NCBI GenBank assembly: GCA_016649455.1
Contig: JAENXO010000061.1
Coordinates: forward strand, 1-9,607
From: Gemmatimonadota bacterium
GTDB taxonomy: Bacteria; Gemmatimonadota; Gemmatimonadetes; Palauibacterales; Palauibacteraceae
Reading direction: 5' to 3'
Length of the DNA: 9,607 nt
Shown here: positions 1 through 6,517 of the stretch, one piece after another
How positions within the stretch are numbered: the first letter of the stretch is position 1
Layout of the letters: each line of letters opens with the position of its first letter
The notes under the pieces: model-generated
What the model was told of the DNA's origin: nothing
Seen by the model: the letters and a program-made list of their open reading frames with translations, nothing else
Databases searched by the model: none
Translations under genes and position numbers: made by a program

Positions 1-544
1 TGCCGGGAACGTTGGAGAACGACACGCCACCGGCAATCAGGCCCCGCAGTTCCTCGTCCGAATCGGCCAGCTGCCGGTCGCCCCACGGATTGTCCTCGGG
101 GAATCCCGCGGCGTGGGTCAGCAGGTGGCGAATCGAAATCTCGGGGGCATCCGTCGCGAGCAGCGTGAGCCCCCCCACCTCGGGCACATACTTCGACACG
201 GAATCGTCGAGACTGAGCTTGCCTGCGTCCCTCAACTGGAGAATGGAGACCGCGGTAATGCTCTTGCTCATCGACGCGATGCGGAACAGCGTCCGGGTGC
301 TCGCCGGGATCTGGCGCTCAAGGTTGGCGGTTCCAAATGCTGCCGAGTAAACCAGTTTCCCGTCTACGACGACGCCGTACGCGAAGCCGGGCAGGTGCTG
401 CCGCTCGGCGTAGTCCCTGAATATCTGGTCAACGTCGGATTCCGTCGCCGCGACCTTTTCGGCCCGGTCCGGATCGGTGAACTCGGCCACGGTCTGAGCG
501 TGGAGGGGCGCCGCGAGACACAGCGCGAGAATCAGGTGTCGCAT
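1..544 (-). CDS. Class C beta-lactamase-like serine hydrolase (3' end beyond window)
   Basis: This is the first 181 residues of an exported serine hydrolase of the beta-lactamase/penicillin-binding-protein fold (Pfam Beta-lactamase, the AmpC/EstB/PBP4* group). The start at 544 follows a GAGG SD that overlaps the stop of the upstream gene. Residues 1-17 form a signal peptide ending near LHAQ. The nucleophile motif SMSK lies at residues 91-94 (Ser91, Lys94) inside IASMSKSITA. HLLTHAAG at 140-147 is the usual HLLTHTSG block of the family. The YxN and C-terminal HxG motifs lie beyond the left edge, so activity cannot be judged. Family members act as D,D-peptidases, esterases or beta-lactamases; sequence alone does not separate these. 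The gene starts 10 bp after the L,D-transpeptidase-like gene, so the two are probably co-transcribed and translationally coupled. It is incomplete only because of the window edge. Confidence 0.9.
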   Translation of the reverse strand, partial: MRHLILALCLAAPLHAQTVAEFTDPDRAEKVAATESDVDQIFRDYAERQHLPGFAYGVVVDGKLVYSAAFGTANLERQIPASTRTLFRIASMSKSITAVSILQLRDAGKLSLDDSVSKYVPEVGGLTLLATDAPEISIRHLLTHAAGFPEDNPWGDRQLADSDEELRGLIAGGVSFSNVPG

Positions 545-554
545 GGTCAAGACC

Positions 555-1337
555 TCAGTTGTCGATCGGGAATGGTCCGGGCAGTCCCCAGGCTCTCTGA
601 TACTCCCCGTACAGCGACTCGGTCAACTGGACCAGGACCGGGTCTGCATCGGAGTCCAGCCAATAGACGATCTCCGTCAGGGCGGGGGGAGCCATGGCGG
701 TACAGCCGGCAGTCGCGTCTTCGGGACCCGACCAGTTGTGTAGAAAGATGCAGGATCCAGCGCCCTGTCTGACCGGGCTCGAATTGTGATCGACCACGAT
801 ACCCTTTTCGTACCAGATGCCCGGCATCAGCATCTGCTCCGACGACTCCCAGTCCACTTCGTCCACGGCGTCGCGCATTACGAGCTGGTTGTAGTAGCCC
901 GAATTCACATCATCAACGCACTCGAGTAACTCCTTCACGTGGGTGTACGGAATCTCGAGCTCATCCAGCTGCTCGAGCGGAGAGTACCCGAACGCCGAAC
1001 TCAACCTGAACACGCCCGCCGGGCTCTTCCCGTCGCCTTCCCGCTTGACCGGCATTTCACCCGGGTCAATCTCGTGCAGTCCGATCCCCAGGCCGAGCCC
1101 GTTCCTGCCCAGAGTTATCGGCGTGACCGGACCCACCGGCACCCAATCAACGCTGCCGGGCATCCTCTCGAAGCGGCGCAACCAGCCGGTTGTCGCGTCG
1201 AACGACTCCGACAGAACCAGGATCATCTGGGCCGAGGTCCCGGGAATCGGCGACCCGGGTGCCTCCTGGCCCTGGACGGGCGAGGGGCCGATCGCGACAG
1301 CGATCGCACAGGCCCCGATCAGCGCTCGAAACATCAT
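555..1337 (-). CDS. Exported YkuD-like L,D-transpeptidase-fold protein
   Basis: A 260-aa protein with a signal peptide (hydrophobic residues about 4-18, cleavage near PVQGQ at 20-24) and an L,D-transpeptidase (ErfK/YbiS/YcfS/YnhG) type domain. Family marks are GDGKSPAGVF at 101-110, the strand IVVDHNSSPV at 180-189, and the catalytic block with His200 (IFLHNW) and Cys212 (ATAGCTAM). The nucleophile Cys and its His are both present. This version resembles the YafK-like/actinobacterial subgroup with a VVDxNxxPV strand. Such enzymes form or edit 3-3 peptidoglycan cross-links or attach proteins to peptidoglycan in the periplasm; the substrate here is unknown. The start at 1337 is chosen because GGGAG sits 6 nt upstream and a signal peptide follows directly. 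The next ATG (1334) is equally possible, and an upstream ATG at 1427 would bury the signal peptide. It lies between an SDR gene (31-bp gap) and a beta-lactamase-like gene (10-bp gap). Confidence 0.85.
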   Translation of the reverse strand: MMFRALIGACAIAVAIGPSPVQGQEAPGSPIPGTSAQMILVLSESFDATTGWLRRFERMPGSVDWVPVGPVTPITLGRNGLGLGIGLHEIDPGEMPVKREGDGKSPAGVFRLSSAFGYSPLEQLDELEIPYTHVKELLECVDDVNSGYYNQLVMRDAVDEVDWESSEQMLMPGIWYEKGIVVDHNSSPVRQGAGSCIFLHNWSGPEDATAGCTAMAPPALTEIVYWLDSDADPVLVQLTESLYGEYQRAWGLPGPFPIDN

Positions 1338-1368
1338 CGAGTTCTCCCTGGCTTTCGCGCCGTGACGT

Positions 1369-2157
1369 TCAGAGTACGTAACCTCCGTCGACCGGAAGTT
1401 CCACGCCCGTAATGTGACTGGCAGCATCCGAGAGGAGAAACACTACACTCCGCGCGACTTCCTCGGGCTCGGCGAATCTCTCTCCCCCCTCGACCTCGAG
1501 GGCGTCGAATGCGGCCCTTATCGAGCCGTGAGCCTGCACCAGATCCTGGAAAAACGGCATGGTCGTCCACAGGGGGGTCCTGACTCCCGCCGGGCTGACC
1601 ACGTTGACCCGTATCGAGTACTCGTTCTCTCGACACTCGATCGCGGCCGCACGCGCCAGCATGCCAACGGCCGCTTTGCTGGTGGAATAGGCAGCCGCTC
1701 CGGCAGATGGACGGATCCCGGATGCCGAACCGATGAGAACGATCGCTCCGCCGCTGTCCCGCATGACTCTGATTCCGTGCCTGACCGCCAGGAAAGCACC
1801 GTCGAGATTCGTATCGAGGATCCTTCGCCACTCCGCCATACTGGTCTCGGCCAGCGGGGACGCCCCCGAGATCCCCGCGGAGTGGACCAGGATATCGAGC
1901 CGTCCGTCCCGTTCCATGATTCCTGCGAGCACGTGCTCCCAGTCTGCCTCATTCCGGACATCCAGCCGAAGGCCAGTCAACCGGGCATCCGCTGGGTCGA
2001 CTTCCCCGGAATCGGAAATCGCGGGAGTCTTGAGATCGGCACAGAAGACCGAGGCTCCTTGTGCGGCCAGGAGCCTCGCGGTGGCCGCCCCGATGCCCGA
2101 GCCTGCTCCGGTGACGAGTGCGACACGGCCGGCCAGGTCGAGCGTTTCAGGCGTCAT
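1369..2157 (-). CDS. SDR family NAD(P)-dependent oxidoreductase
   Basis: A complete 262-aa classical short-chain dehydrogenase/reductase, cytoplasmic, normal length. Visible motifs are the Rossmann glycine motif TGAGSGIG (16-23); an acidic residue after strand beta-2 (Asp41 in FCADL), which favours NAD(H) over NADP(H); LDVRN (65-69); a variant HSAG (92-95) where NNAG is usual; Asn117; catalytic Ser144 (GSASG); and Tyr157/Lys161 (YSTSK). SPAGVRTP (188-195) and the terminal HITGVELPVDGGYVL are typical of the FabG-like branch. The substrate is an alcohol or ketone of unknown identity. The ATG overlaps the stop of the upstream VOC gene by 11 bp (ATGACGCCTGA). No good SD is visible, so translation is probably coupled to the VOC gene. 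The FabG-like shape does not make it the fatty-acid-synthesis FabG, given this accessory context. Confidence 0.93.
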   Translation of the reverse strand: MTPETLDLAGRVALVTGAGSGIGAATARLLAAQGASVFCADLKTPAISDSGEVDPADARLTGLRLDVRNEADWEHVLAGIMERDGRLDILVHSAGISGASPLAETSMAEWRRILDTNLDGAFLAVRHGIRVMRDSGGAIVLIGSASGIRPSAGAAAYSTSKAAVGMLARAAAIECRENEYSIRVNVVSPAGVRTPLWTTMPFFQDLVQAHGSIRAAFDALEVEGGERFAEPEEVARSVVFLLSDAASHITGVELPVDGGYVL

Positions 2158-2467
2158 CGATCTGCATCAGTTCCACCGGCGCTCCACCGTCGACCACAAA
2201 CGCCACGAGAACTCCGGGCGACGGACTGTTTGGCGCGATCAGGACTTCCCTTCCCTCGATCGCTGCATTGAGGTCGTCGACCTCGAAAGCCACATGCGGC
2301 ACCTGCTGGACAAGCTGCGGTACAGGGCTGTCAGCGTCGAACCGCATCCACTCGATATGGAATGGACTCGTCTCGTATCCTGACACATGCATTCCGAACT
2401 CGGGCAGATATTGCTCGCCGGGCCGGGACTCGGAGGTCGGAATCCCGAGATGGTGATATCTGAGCAT
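2147..2467 (-). CDS. Single-domain VOC (glyoxalase/dioxygenase superfamily) protein
   Basis: A 106-aa protein of the vicinal oxygen chelate fold. It begins MLRYHHLGIPT, then a helix region, then PHVAFEVDDLNAAI at 57-70, and ends APVELMQIDDA. Likely metal-ligand positions are His5 or His6, His58 and Glu99, the His/His/Glu pattern of the fold. At 106 aa it is one two-module unit and would work as a dimer. VOC members include glyoxalases, isomerases, extradiol dioxygenases and resistance proteins; this one cannot be assigned. The start at 2467 is preferred over an upstream ATG at 2572 because GAAGG lies 8 nt upstream and the VOC fold begins at once; the longer frame would overlap the end of the NTF2-like gene. 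The stop overlaps the SDR start by 11 bp, so the two probably serve the same pathway. Confidence 0.85.
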   Translation of the reverse strand: MLRYHHLGIPTSESRPGEQYLPEFGMHVSGYETSPFHIEWMRFDADSPVPQLVQQVPHVAFEVDDLNAAIEGREVLIAPNSPSPGVLVAFVVDGGAPVELMQIDDA

Positions 2468-2486
2468 TGGCCTTTCCTTCGCTTGC

Positions 2487-3011
2487 CTACTCAGGCAGAT
2501 ATTCGGACGGGATCGGGTAGTCTTCACTCTCCTGCTGCCAGAATACCGACAGGATCCACCAGCGCGTGCCATCGAACAGGAGCTGGAAACTGTTTATCCC
2601 TCTTCCCGCCGTCGGGCCGCCCTGCTCGTGACTCCATTCGTACGTACTGAATACATGAGCGATGTTCCCGAAGCGTTCGACTCTGCGGGCGATCTCGTAT
2701 TCGTAGAACGACTGCTCACTGAAATAGCGGTCCGCCCGTTCGATGAACCCCTCGACATCGGTGACGTCCGCAATCCACTCGCCGGACTCAGCGCGGTACG
2801 TCGGCATGTGCCGCGAATCCGGGTGGAACAGGGATCGTTCGCGATCCCAGTCACGCTGTTCGTCGGCGCTTCCCGAGATTACGTCATACGAGGCAGTGAT
2901 GATCGCGTCGATCGAAGCGACATCTTCCGGTGCAGCTTCCTGGGCAGCGGACGGACTGCACAGCCAGCAGACCGCGAGGAGTGCGAAGGCGAGACTGCGA
3001 ATCGAAATCAT
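2487..3011 (-). CDS. Exported NTF2/SnoaL-like protein
   Basis: A 174-aa protein with a signal peptide (MISIRSLAFALLAVCWLC, cleavage near SAAQ at 21-24) followed by a cone-shaped alpha+beta domain of the NTF2-like/SnoaL superfamily. Signs of the fold are the long N-terminal helix (SIDAIITASYDVISG), LFHPDSR (61-67), DVEGFIERADRYF (85-97), the strand AHVFSTYEWS (118-127) and the closing RGINSFQLLFDGTRWWILSVFWQQE (137-161). Family members bind small hydrophobic ligands or act as isomerases or dehydratases; many exported ones have no known function. The start is taken as ATG at 3011, 5 nt after GAGGG. A GTG directly upstream at 3014 is in frame but too close to the SD. It ends 19 bp before the VOC gene, so the two are probably co-transcribed. 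Confidence 0.82.
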   Translation of the reverse strand: MISIRSLAFALLAVCWLCSPSAAQEAAPEDVASIDAIITASYDVISGSADEQRDWDRERSLFHPDSRHMPTYRAESGEWIADVTDVEGFIERADRYFSEQSFYEYEIARRVERFGNIAHVFSTYEWSHEQGGPTAGRGINSFQLLFDGTRWWILSVFWQQESEDYPIPSEYLPE

Positions 3012-3026
3012 CACAACCCTCTCAAA

Positions 3027-3047
3027 TTGCAGGCAATCCAGCCTGAA
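3027..3047 (-). terminator. Weak intercistronic hairpin
   Basis: TTGCAGGC at 3027-3034 and GCCTGAA at 3041-3047 can pair through seven base pairs with one bulged base and a 6-nt loop. On the minus strand the stem is followed by only three T residues before the SD of the NTF2-like gene. It could attenuate or process the transcript between the EEP gene and the NTF2-like gene. It is too weak to call a firm terminator and may be chance. Confidence 0.25.
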
Positions 3048-3075
3048 TCTATCGACCGAAGACGAGCCGACTTCA

Positions 3076-3897
3076 CTACCAAATCACGAAATCCACGACT
3101 ACCGGCCGATGATCCGAAGCGACGGGTTCGTCCACCAGCCACTGATCCAGCACCTCGAATCGGTCCTGCGGCCTGAACAGCACGAAATCGATCTCCCGGA
3201 CTGGCTCAAATGACGAAAACGTAAACCGGTCTTCCCCCTTGTCCACGACCGTCCAGGACTTCTGGAGCAGGTTCATCACAGCTGAGCCTGGCGTCGAATT
3301 GAAGTCGCCGGCCAGAATTGTCAGACTCGACTCCGACTCGAGGAACTCCTGAAGACGAGTCGCCTGCGCCAGGCGCTCGTCATCCGTTCGATAAAGGTGA
3401 ATGCCTACGAATCGGACGCTCTGGCCTGTTCGCGGCGAAGTCACCGTCGCACTCAGCGCGGTTCGCGGTTCGTCACCATCGGGCAATCGCAGGTTCTGCG
3501 ACCCGGCGATCGGCCAGCGGGACAACAGAGCCATCCCGTACGCTCCACCCTGGTAGGGCATGAACGAACCGAACAGGTGCGCGAGACCCGTAAGACGGCC
3601 CAGTTCGGCAGCCTGGTCGACTGCACCCGTTCGCGTGGTCACACTGTCAATCTCCTGGAGCGCCACGAGGTCGGGGTCGAGAGCGCTGATCAATGCAGCG
3701 ATCCGTTCGAGATCCACGATCTCATCCATGCCCTCTGCATGGTGGATGTTATACGTGAGTACACGCAACGTATCCGCTTTCTGTACATGTAGTTGCACAG
3801 ACGGTACTTTGGGCCCGCATGCCGCAACTGGGATCGCAGTCAGCGCGAAGATCCCGCCGGTGAGCCAAAACGTGATCCGGCTCGATTCAATCCGCAT
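3076..3897 (-). CDS. EEP-family (endonuclease/exonuclease/phosphatase) lipoprotein
   Basis: A 273-aa metal-dependent phosphodiesterase-fold protein of the EEP superfamily (DNase I, exonuclease III, sphingomyelinase, inositol-phosphatase relatives). An N-terminal hydrophobic stretch ends in VAAC (Cys27), an acceptable lipobox, so it is probably membrane-anchored on the periplasmic side. The catalytic set is complete: Asn50 in LTYNIHH, Glu82 in LQEID, the YGMALLSRWPI block (120-130), His167 in GIHLYR, Asp198/Asn200 in AGDFN, Asp237 in REIDFVL, and SDHRPV (261-266). EEP lipoproteins of this size act on phosphodiesters in lipids, nucleic acids or sugar phosphates; the substrate cannot be read. 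The start ATG overlaps the end of the alpha/beta hydrolase gene by 11 bp, implying translational coupling. No close SD is seen. Confidence 0.9.
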   Translation of the reverse strand: MRIESSRITFWLTGGIFALTAIPVAACGPKVPSVQLHVQKADTLRVLTYNIHHAEGMDEIVDLERIAALISALDPDLVALQEIDSVTTRTGAVDQAAELGRLTGLAHLFGSFMPYQGGAYGMALLSRWPIAGSQNLRLPDGDEPRTALSATVTSPRTGQSVRFVGIHLYRTDDERLAQATRLQEFLESESSLTILAGDFNSTPGSAVMNLLQKSWTVVDKGEDRFTFSSFEPVREIDFVLFRPQDRFEVLDQWLVDEPVASDHRPVVVDFVIW

Positions 3898-4618
3898 CGT
3901 GATCGAATCGCCCCTCTCGAAGGAAGTAAACTACCTGCTGGGCCACCTCCCGATGATTCATGATGAATGTGTGCGACGCAGGGACCACGATGAAGTCCGC
4001 CGCTCCCTCCACCTTCGCTCTCTCGACACCGACCTTGCCGTCGTCCGGCCCCGGGATGAGCCAGGATCCAAGCGGGTTCAGACTCCGGTCGCCGGTGATG
4101 ATGCCGAGGGTGAATCTGGGCGGACCGAACTGAACCGCGATCCCGGTCGAATCCGTTCCAAGCCTTGAGCCGGACGGGCCCAGTATCGACTGGAGCATTG
4201 GGGTGTCCGCGAAGGCGTCGACGATCTCACTTCCCTGGCTGGGCGGACTCAGCATGACCACGCGTCCCTCGTGCGGCTCGGGCAGCCTGCCCAGGTAGGC
4301 CCGGACCAGCACTCCTCCCATCGAATGGGTGACGAAGTTGATCGTTCCTGCTTCGTCACCACAGCACAGTGCCACTTCGTTCCCCAGGCGATCGACGAGC
4401 ACCTCCATCGGCTCGGACCTCGATGGATAACCGAAGCTGACTACCCGGTAACCCGCTTTTTCGAGCCGGGACACGAGGATAGCCATGGATGCTGGAGTGC
4501 GACCCAGACCGTGCACCACAACGACGGTTTCCGCATCGTCCGGTGCCGGAGAGGAGCAGCCGGACAGGACGACCGTCAGCGCCAGCGCGACGAGCCTGAG
4601 ACCAGACCCGACCTTCAT
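3887..4618 (-). CDS. Alpha/beta-hydrolase (lipase-like) lipoprotein
   Basis: A 243-aa protein with a lipoprotein signal: a hydrophobic stretch then LSGC (Cys21), so it is likely lipid-anchored in the envelope. The rest is an alpha/beta hydrolase of the PGAP1/EstA-like lipase type. The oxyanion-loop motif VVVVHGLGRTPASM lies at 32-45. The nucleophile elbow is THSMGG (97-102, Ser99), with Thr in place of the usual Gly or Ala before His. The acid is probably Asp192 or Asp193 and the catalytic His is His216 in PASHTFIMNH. The early SDPPSQG-like SPPSQGSE (124-131) is also typical of these lipases. The likely reaction is hydrolysis of an ester or acyl bond. The gene lies 13 bp after the ABM gene and overlaps the EEP gene, pairing two envelope-anchored hydrolases in one transcript. 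The SD is weak (AGGC). Confidence 0.88.
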   Translation of the reverse strand: MKVGSGLRLVALALTVVLSGCSSPAPDDAETVVVVHGLGRTPASMAILVSRLEKAGYRVVSFGYPSRSEPMEVLVDRLGNEVALCCGDEAGTINFVTHSMGGVLVRAYLGRLPEPHEGRVVMLSPPSQGSEIVDAFADTPMLQSILGPSGSRLGTDSTGIAVQFGPPRFTLGIITGDRSLNPLGSWLIPGPDDGKVGVERAKVEGAADFIVVPASHTFIMNHREVAQQVVYFLREGRFDHDAD

Positions 4619-4631
4619 GTGAACTGCCTGA

Positions 4632-4976
4632 CTACAAGCCGTGGTGGAAGGTGTAGACCCTGATCGGAATCGCGGCCGTTGCTTCGACGAGCTCCGCCGA
4701 CGGGGTGCCGAACACGTCGACCTTCAGATCGGACACTTCGAGAAACGCGCCGAGTTCTTCACCGACGTCCGCCAGATGCTCGAGGAGCGCATCCGAATCC
4801 TCGTACCGTTCGAGAACGATGTATCGCGAATGATCGTCACTGTGATACCAGTTGTATTGCAGCGTCCGGGGCTCATTGGCGCGGACTTTCTGGATCGCCG
4901 TAGCGATAATCGACTGAAATTCCTCCAGTTTCCCCGCGTGGACATCGAAGCGGGCTGAAATCACGAGCTCACTCAT
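4632..4976 (-). CDS. Antibiotic biosynthesis monooxygenase (ABM) domain protein
   Basis: A 114-aa cytoplasmic protein of the dimeric alpha+beta barrel (ABM/YgiN-like) fold. Marks are MSELVISARFDVHAGKLEEF, a first strand and helix; the central strand TLQYNWYHSDD (38-48); YIVLERYEDSDALLEHL (52-68), the family's W/YxxxxAxxxH region with His67; and a last strand DLKVDVFG (83-90). A tail of about 24 residues (TPSAELVEATAAIPIRVYTFHHGL) extends past the usual domain end. Family members include cofactor-free quinone-forming monooxygenases, heme-degrading enzymes and proteins of unknown role. The start is firm: GGAGG stands 8 nt upstream of ATG. It is 13 bp upstream of the alpha/beta-hydrolase gene and downstream of a 113-bp gap that could hold an internal promoter. 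Confidence 0.85.
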   Translation of the reverse strand: MSELVISARFDVHAGKLEEFQSIIATAIQKVRANEPRTLQYNWYHSDDHSRYIVLERYEDSDALLEHLADVGEELGAFLEVSDLKVDVFGTPSAELVEATAAIPIRVYTFHHGL

Positions 4977-5032
4977 CTGCCTCTCCTCCAGGTTGAGTCA
5001 CATACGACGCGTGTCCTCCATTCTGTGAGAAC

Positions 5033-5083
5033 ACGGTGCCTGCGTACAGGTGACGCGCGATAGTCTGGATGGACGGTGCCTGC
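5033..5083. repeat. Direct repeat of ACGGTGCCTGC, 40 bp apart
   Basis: The 11-mer ACGGTGCCTGC occurs at 5033-5043 and again at 5073-5083, inside the 113-bp gap between the SBP-like gene and the ABM gene. The period of 40 bp is close to four helical turns. It could be a pair of regulator half-sites ahead of the ABM-led gene group, or a chance repeat in GC-rich DNA. No convincing -35/-10 pair is visible beside it. Confidence 0.45.
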
Positions 5084-5089
5084 TTCCGG

Positions 5090-6499
5090 TCACTCTCTGA
5101 CCCGCGAGAACACCGCTCCATGCGGCCGGGCTGCACCTGCCTCGCCGTGGGGCCACGAGGTCCGGTCGAAGTTCACACCCGGTTCGTCCGAACCGCGGTC
5201 CCGAAACGTCGTATCCAGCTCTATCTTTCCCGTATCCGGGTCGAGGTGGACGATCAGCACGCGATACAGAGTCGCTCCCGGCCCGGACGTCAATACGATC
5301 CGATTCCCCCCGGGCTCCATGGATACCCAGTGCGGCCACCAGGACCCATCGAGGGTCAGTCGATCGAGAATGACGGGATCGGACGGATCCGAGATGTCCA
5401 TGGAGATCAATGCGGATCCGCTCGAATGCGCGTAGGTCTGCACCCAGAATCGGCCGCGGGTGAGCGGAATTCCGCACTCATCCGTGTCGTAATTCTCCCA
5501 GGGCAGGACATTGGTCAACTCCGCCCACGGCGCCTCCGTGGCGAGGTCGTGCAGAAGGTACATGGCGCAGGTAAACGTGGTCATGATCGCGGTCGTACTG
5601 TCCGGCAGCAGGCGAATTTCCGCCGGGTCCCGGTGCTCGTAGCCCAGGGGACCCTCGGGAAGTCGGATCGTCCGGAGGAGCGCCAGGTCCGACAGCCTCC
5701 ACAGCTGGAAGGAGGATCCCTGCGCGACGGCCCACATGTCCGACGTGGTGCTGACGGCGCGGTCGATCCTGGGGATCGGGGTCACACTGTAGGCCCGCAG
5801 CTCCGGATCCACGGGATCGGATGCGTCCGATGCCCGAACCAACCGGCCGGCCGGATCCAGCTCCACCAGGCCTCCCGCGACTTCGTTTCCCTCCCCTTTC
5901 GTCTGGAACGTCACCAGGACGTTGCCCCCGGGGAGACGCTCGAACGTGTGCGGGTAGGTGTATTCCCCGATTTCCTGAAACGAACTCACGACCTGTGGTG
6001 CGAGGGGATCTGACACATCGATGACGAAGCTCGCGCCACCCTTGAAGGAGTTCACGAACAGAGAGTCTCCCTCGGGCATCACGTGCTCAGAATGATGCGC
6101 GCCGCCCTTCAAGCCCACGGGAACGCTGGACAGGATCTCCCCGTAGTGCTCGGAACCCGGGTCGGCGTCGATGACCGCCAGGAAGTCGCTGTCTCCCTCC
6201 TTCTCAGCGCCGGCCCAGACGTACAGGAAGGGACTGGGTGCCGAGACCTGAGCTGCTGCGGTGACTGCCTCCGAGCTGGCCGGGCGCTGAGACTCTCCTT
6301 GTTCACAGGACAGGCTGGTGAAAAGGACCAGGCACAGGACCGCGACCCGCGAACCGAAGGCCCGAAACTCCAGGGAATGCAGGTCGGAACGCAACGCCCA
6401 GTGCTTCTGCCAGCCGGGGGCGTGGAAGTAGCGCGCGAGGCCGGTCCGCCAGCCTTCCCCGCTGACTCCGCTCCACGCCGCTACCGCTGACCAGTCCAT
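5090..6499 (-). CDS. Selenium-binding protein (SBP56/methanethiol oxidase)-like protein
   Basis: A 469-aa protein whose main part (about 90-469) resembles the SBP56 beta-propeller family, which includes copper-dependent methanethiol oxidases. Resembling blocks are FLYVWAGAEKEGDSDFLAVIDADPGSEHYGEIL at the start (a YV-D-DP-YG pattern), GGAHHSEH (132-139), TYPHTFERLPGGNVLVTFQ (181-199), GGLVELDP (209-216), DPAEIRLLPD (291-300), CAMYLLHDLATEAPW (311-325), SALISMDISDPSDPVI (362-377), WWPHWVS (387-393) and GAARPHGAVF (455-464). His135, His136, His139, His184 and His390 are candidate metal ligands. A hydrophobic stretch (51-61) ending at Cys65 suggests export or lipid anchoring, though the lipobox SLSC is imperfect and 46 residues precede it. 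The start at 6499 is fixed by AAGGAGG 8 nt upstream and an in-frame TGA 21 nt upstream. It follows the GNAT remnant by 18 bp. Confidence 0.75.
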   Translation of the reverse strand: MDWSAVAAWSGVSGEGWRTGLARYFHAPGWQKHWALRSDLHSLEFRAFGSRVAVLCLVLFTSLSCEQGESQRPASSEAVTAAAQVSAPSPFLYVWAGAEKEGDSDFLAVIDADPGSEHYGEILSSVPVGLKGGAHHSEHVMPEGDSLFVNSFKGGASFVIDVSDPLAPQVVSSFQEIGEYTYPHTFERLPGGNVLVTFQTKGEGNEVAGGLVELDPAGRLVRASDASDPVDPELRAYSVTPIPRIDRAVSTTSDMWAVAQGSSFQLWRLSDLALLRTIRLPEGPLGYEHRDPAEIRLLPDSTTAIMTTFTCAMYLLHDLATEAPWAELTNVLPWENYDTDECGIPLTRGRFWVQTYAHSSGSALISMDISDPSDPVILDRLTLDGSWWPHWVSMEPGGNRIVLTSGPGATLYRVLIVHLDPDTGKIELDTTFRDRGSDEPGVNFDRTSWPHGEAGAARPHGAVFSRVRE

Positions 6500-6507
6500 G
6501 TTCGGTG

Positions 6508-6514
6508 CCTCCTT
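6508..6514 (-). promoter_or_regulatory. Strong SD for the SBP-like gene
   Basis: AAGGAGG, read on the minus strand, lies 8 nt before the ATG at 6499. It supports this start although it gives an unusually long stretch before the hydrophobic segment. Confidence 0.75.
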
Positions 6515-6517
6515 CCG

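Noticed and set aside
113..772. Long plus-strand open frame opposite the hydrolase and L,D-transpeptidase-like genes
   Set aside because: Arginine/proline-rich, no recognisable domain, and antisense to two well-supported genes; typical GC-rich shadow.
1338..1427. Extended N-terminus of the L,D-transpeptidase-like protein
   Set aside because: It would put 30 residues before an evident signal peptide and overlap the SDR gene; an SD stands next to the ATG at 1337.
1414..2271. 285-codon plus-strand open frame
   Set aside because: Antisense to a clear SDR gene with all catalytic motifs; no domain and no SD support.
2468..2572. Extended N-terminus of the 106-aa VOC protein
   Set aside because: The extra 35 residues overlap the NTF2-like gene and do not look like the VOC fold.
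5069..6013. 314-codon plus-strand open frame
   Set aside because: Antisense to the SBP-like gene, compositionally biased to Arg/Gly/Pro, no family features.
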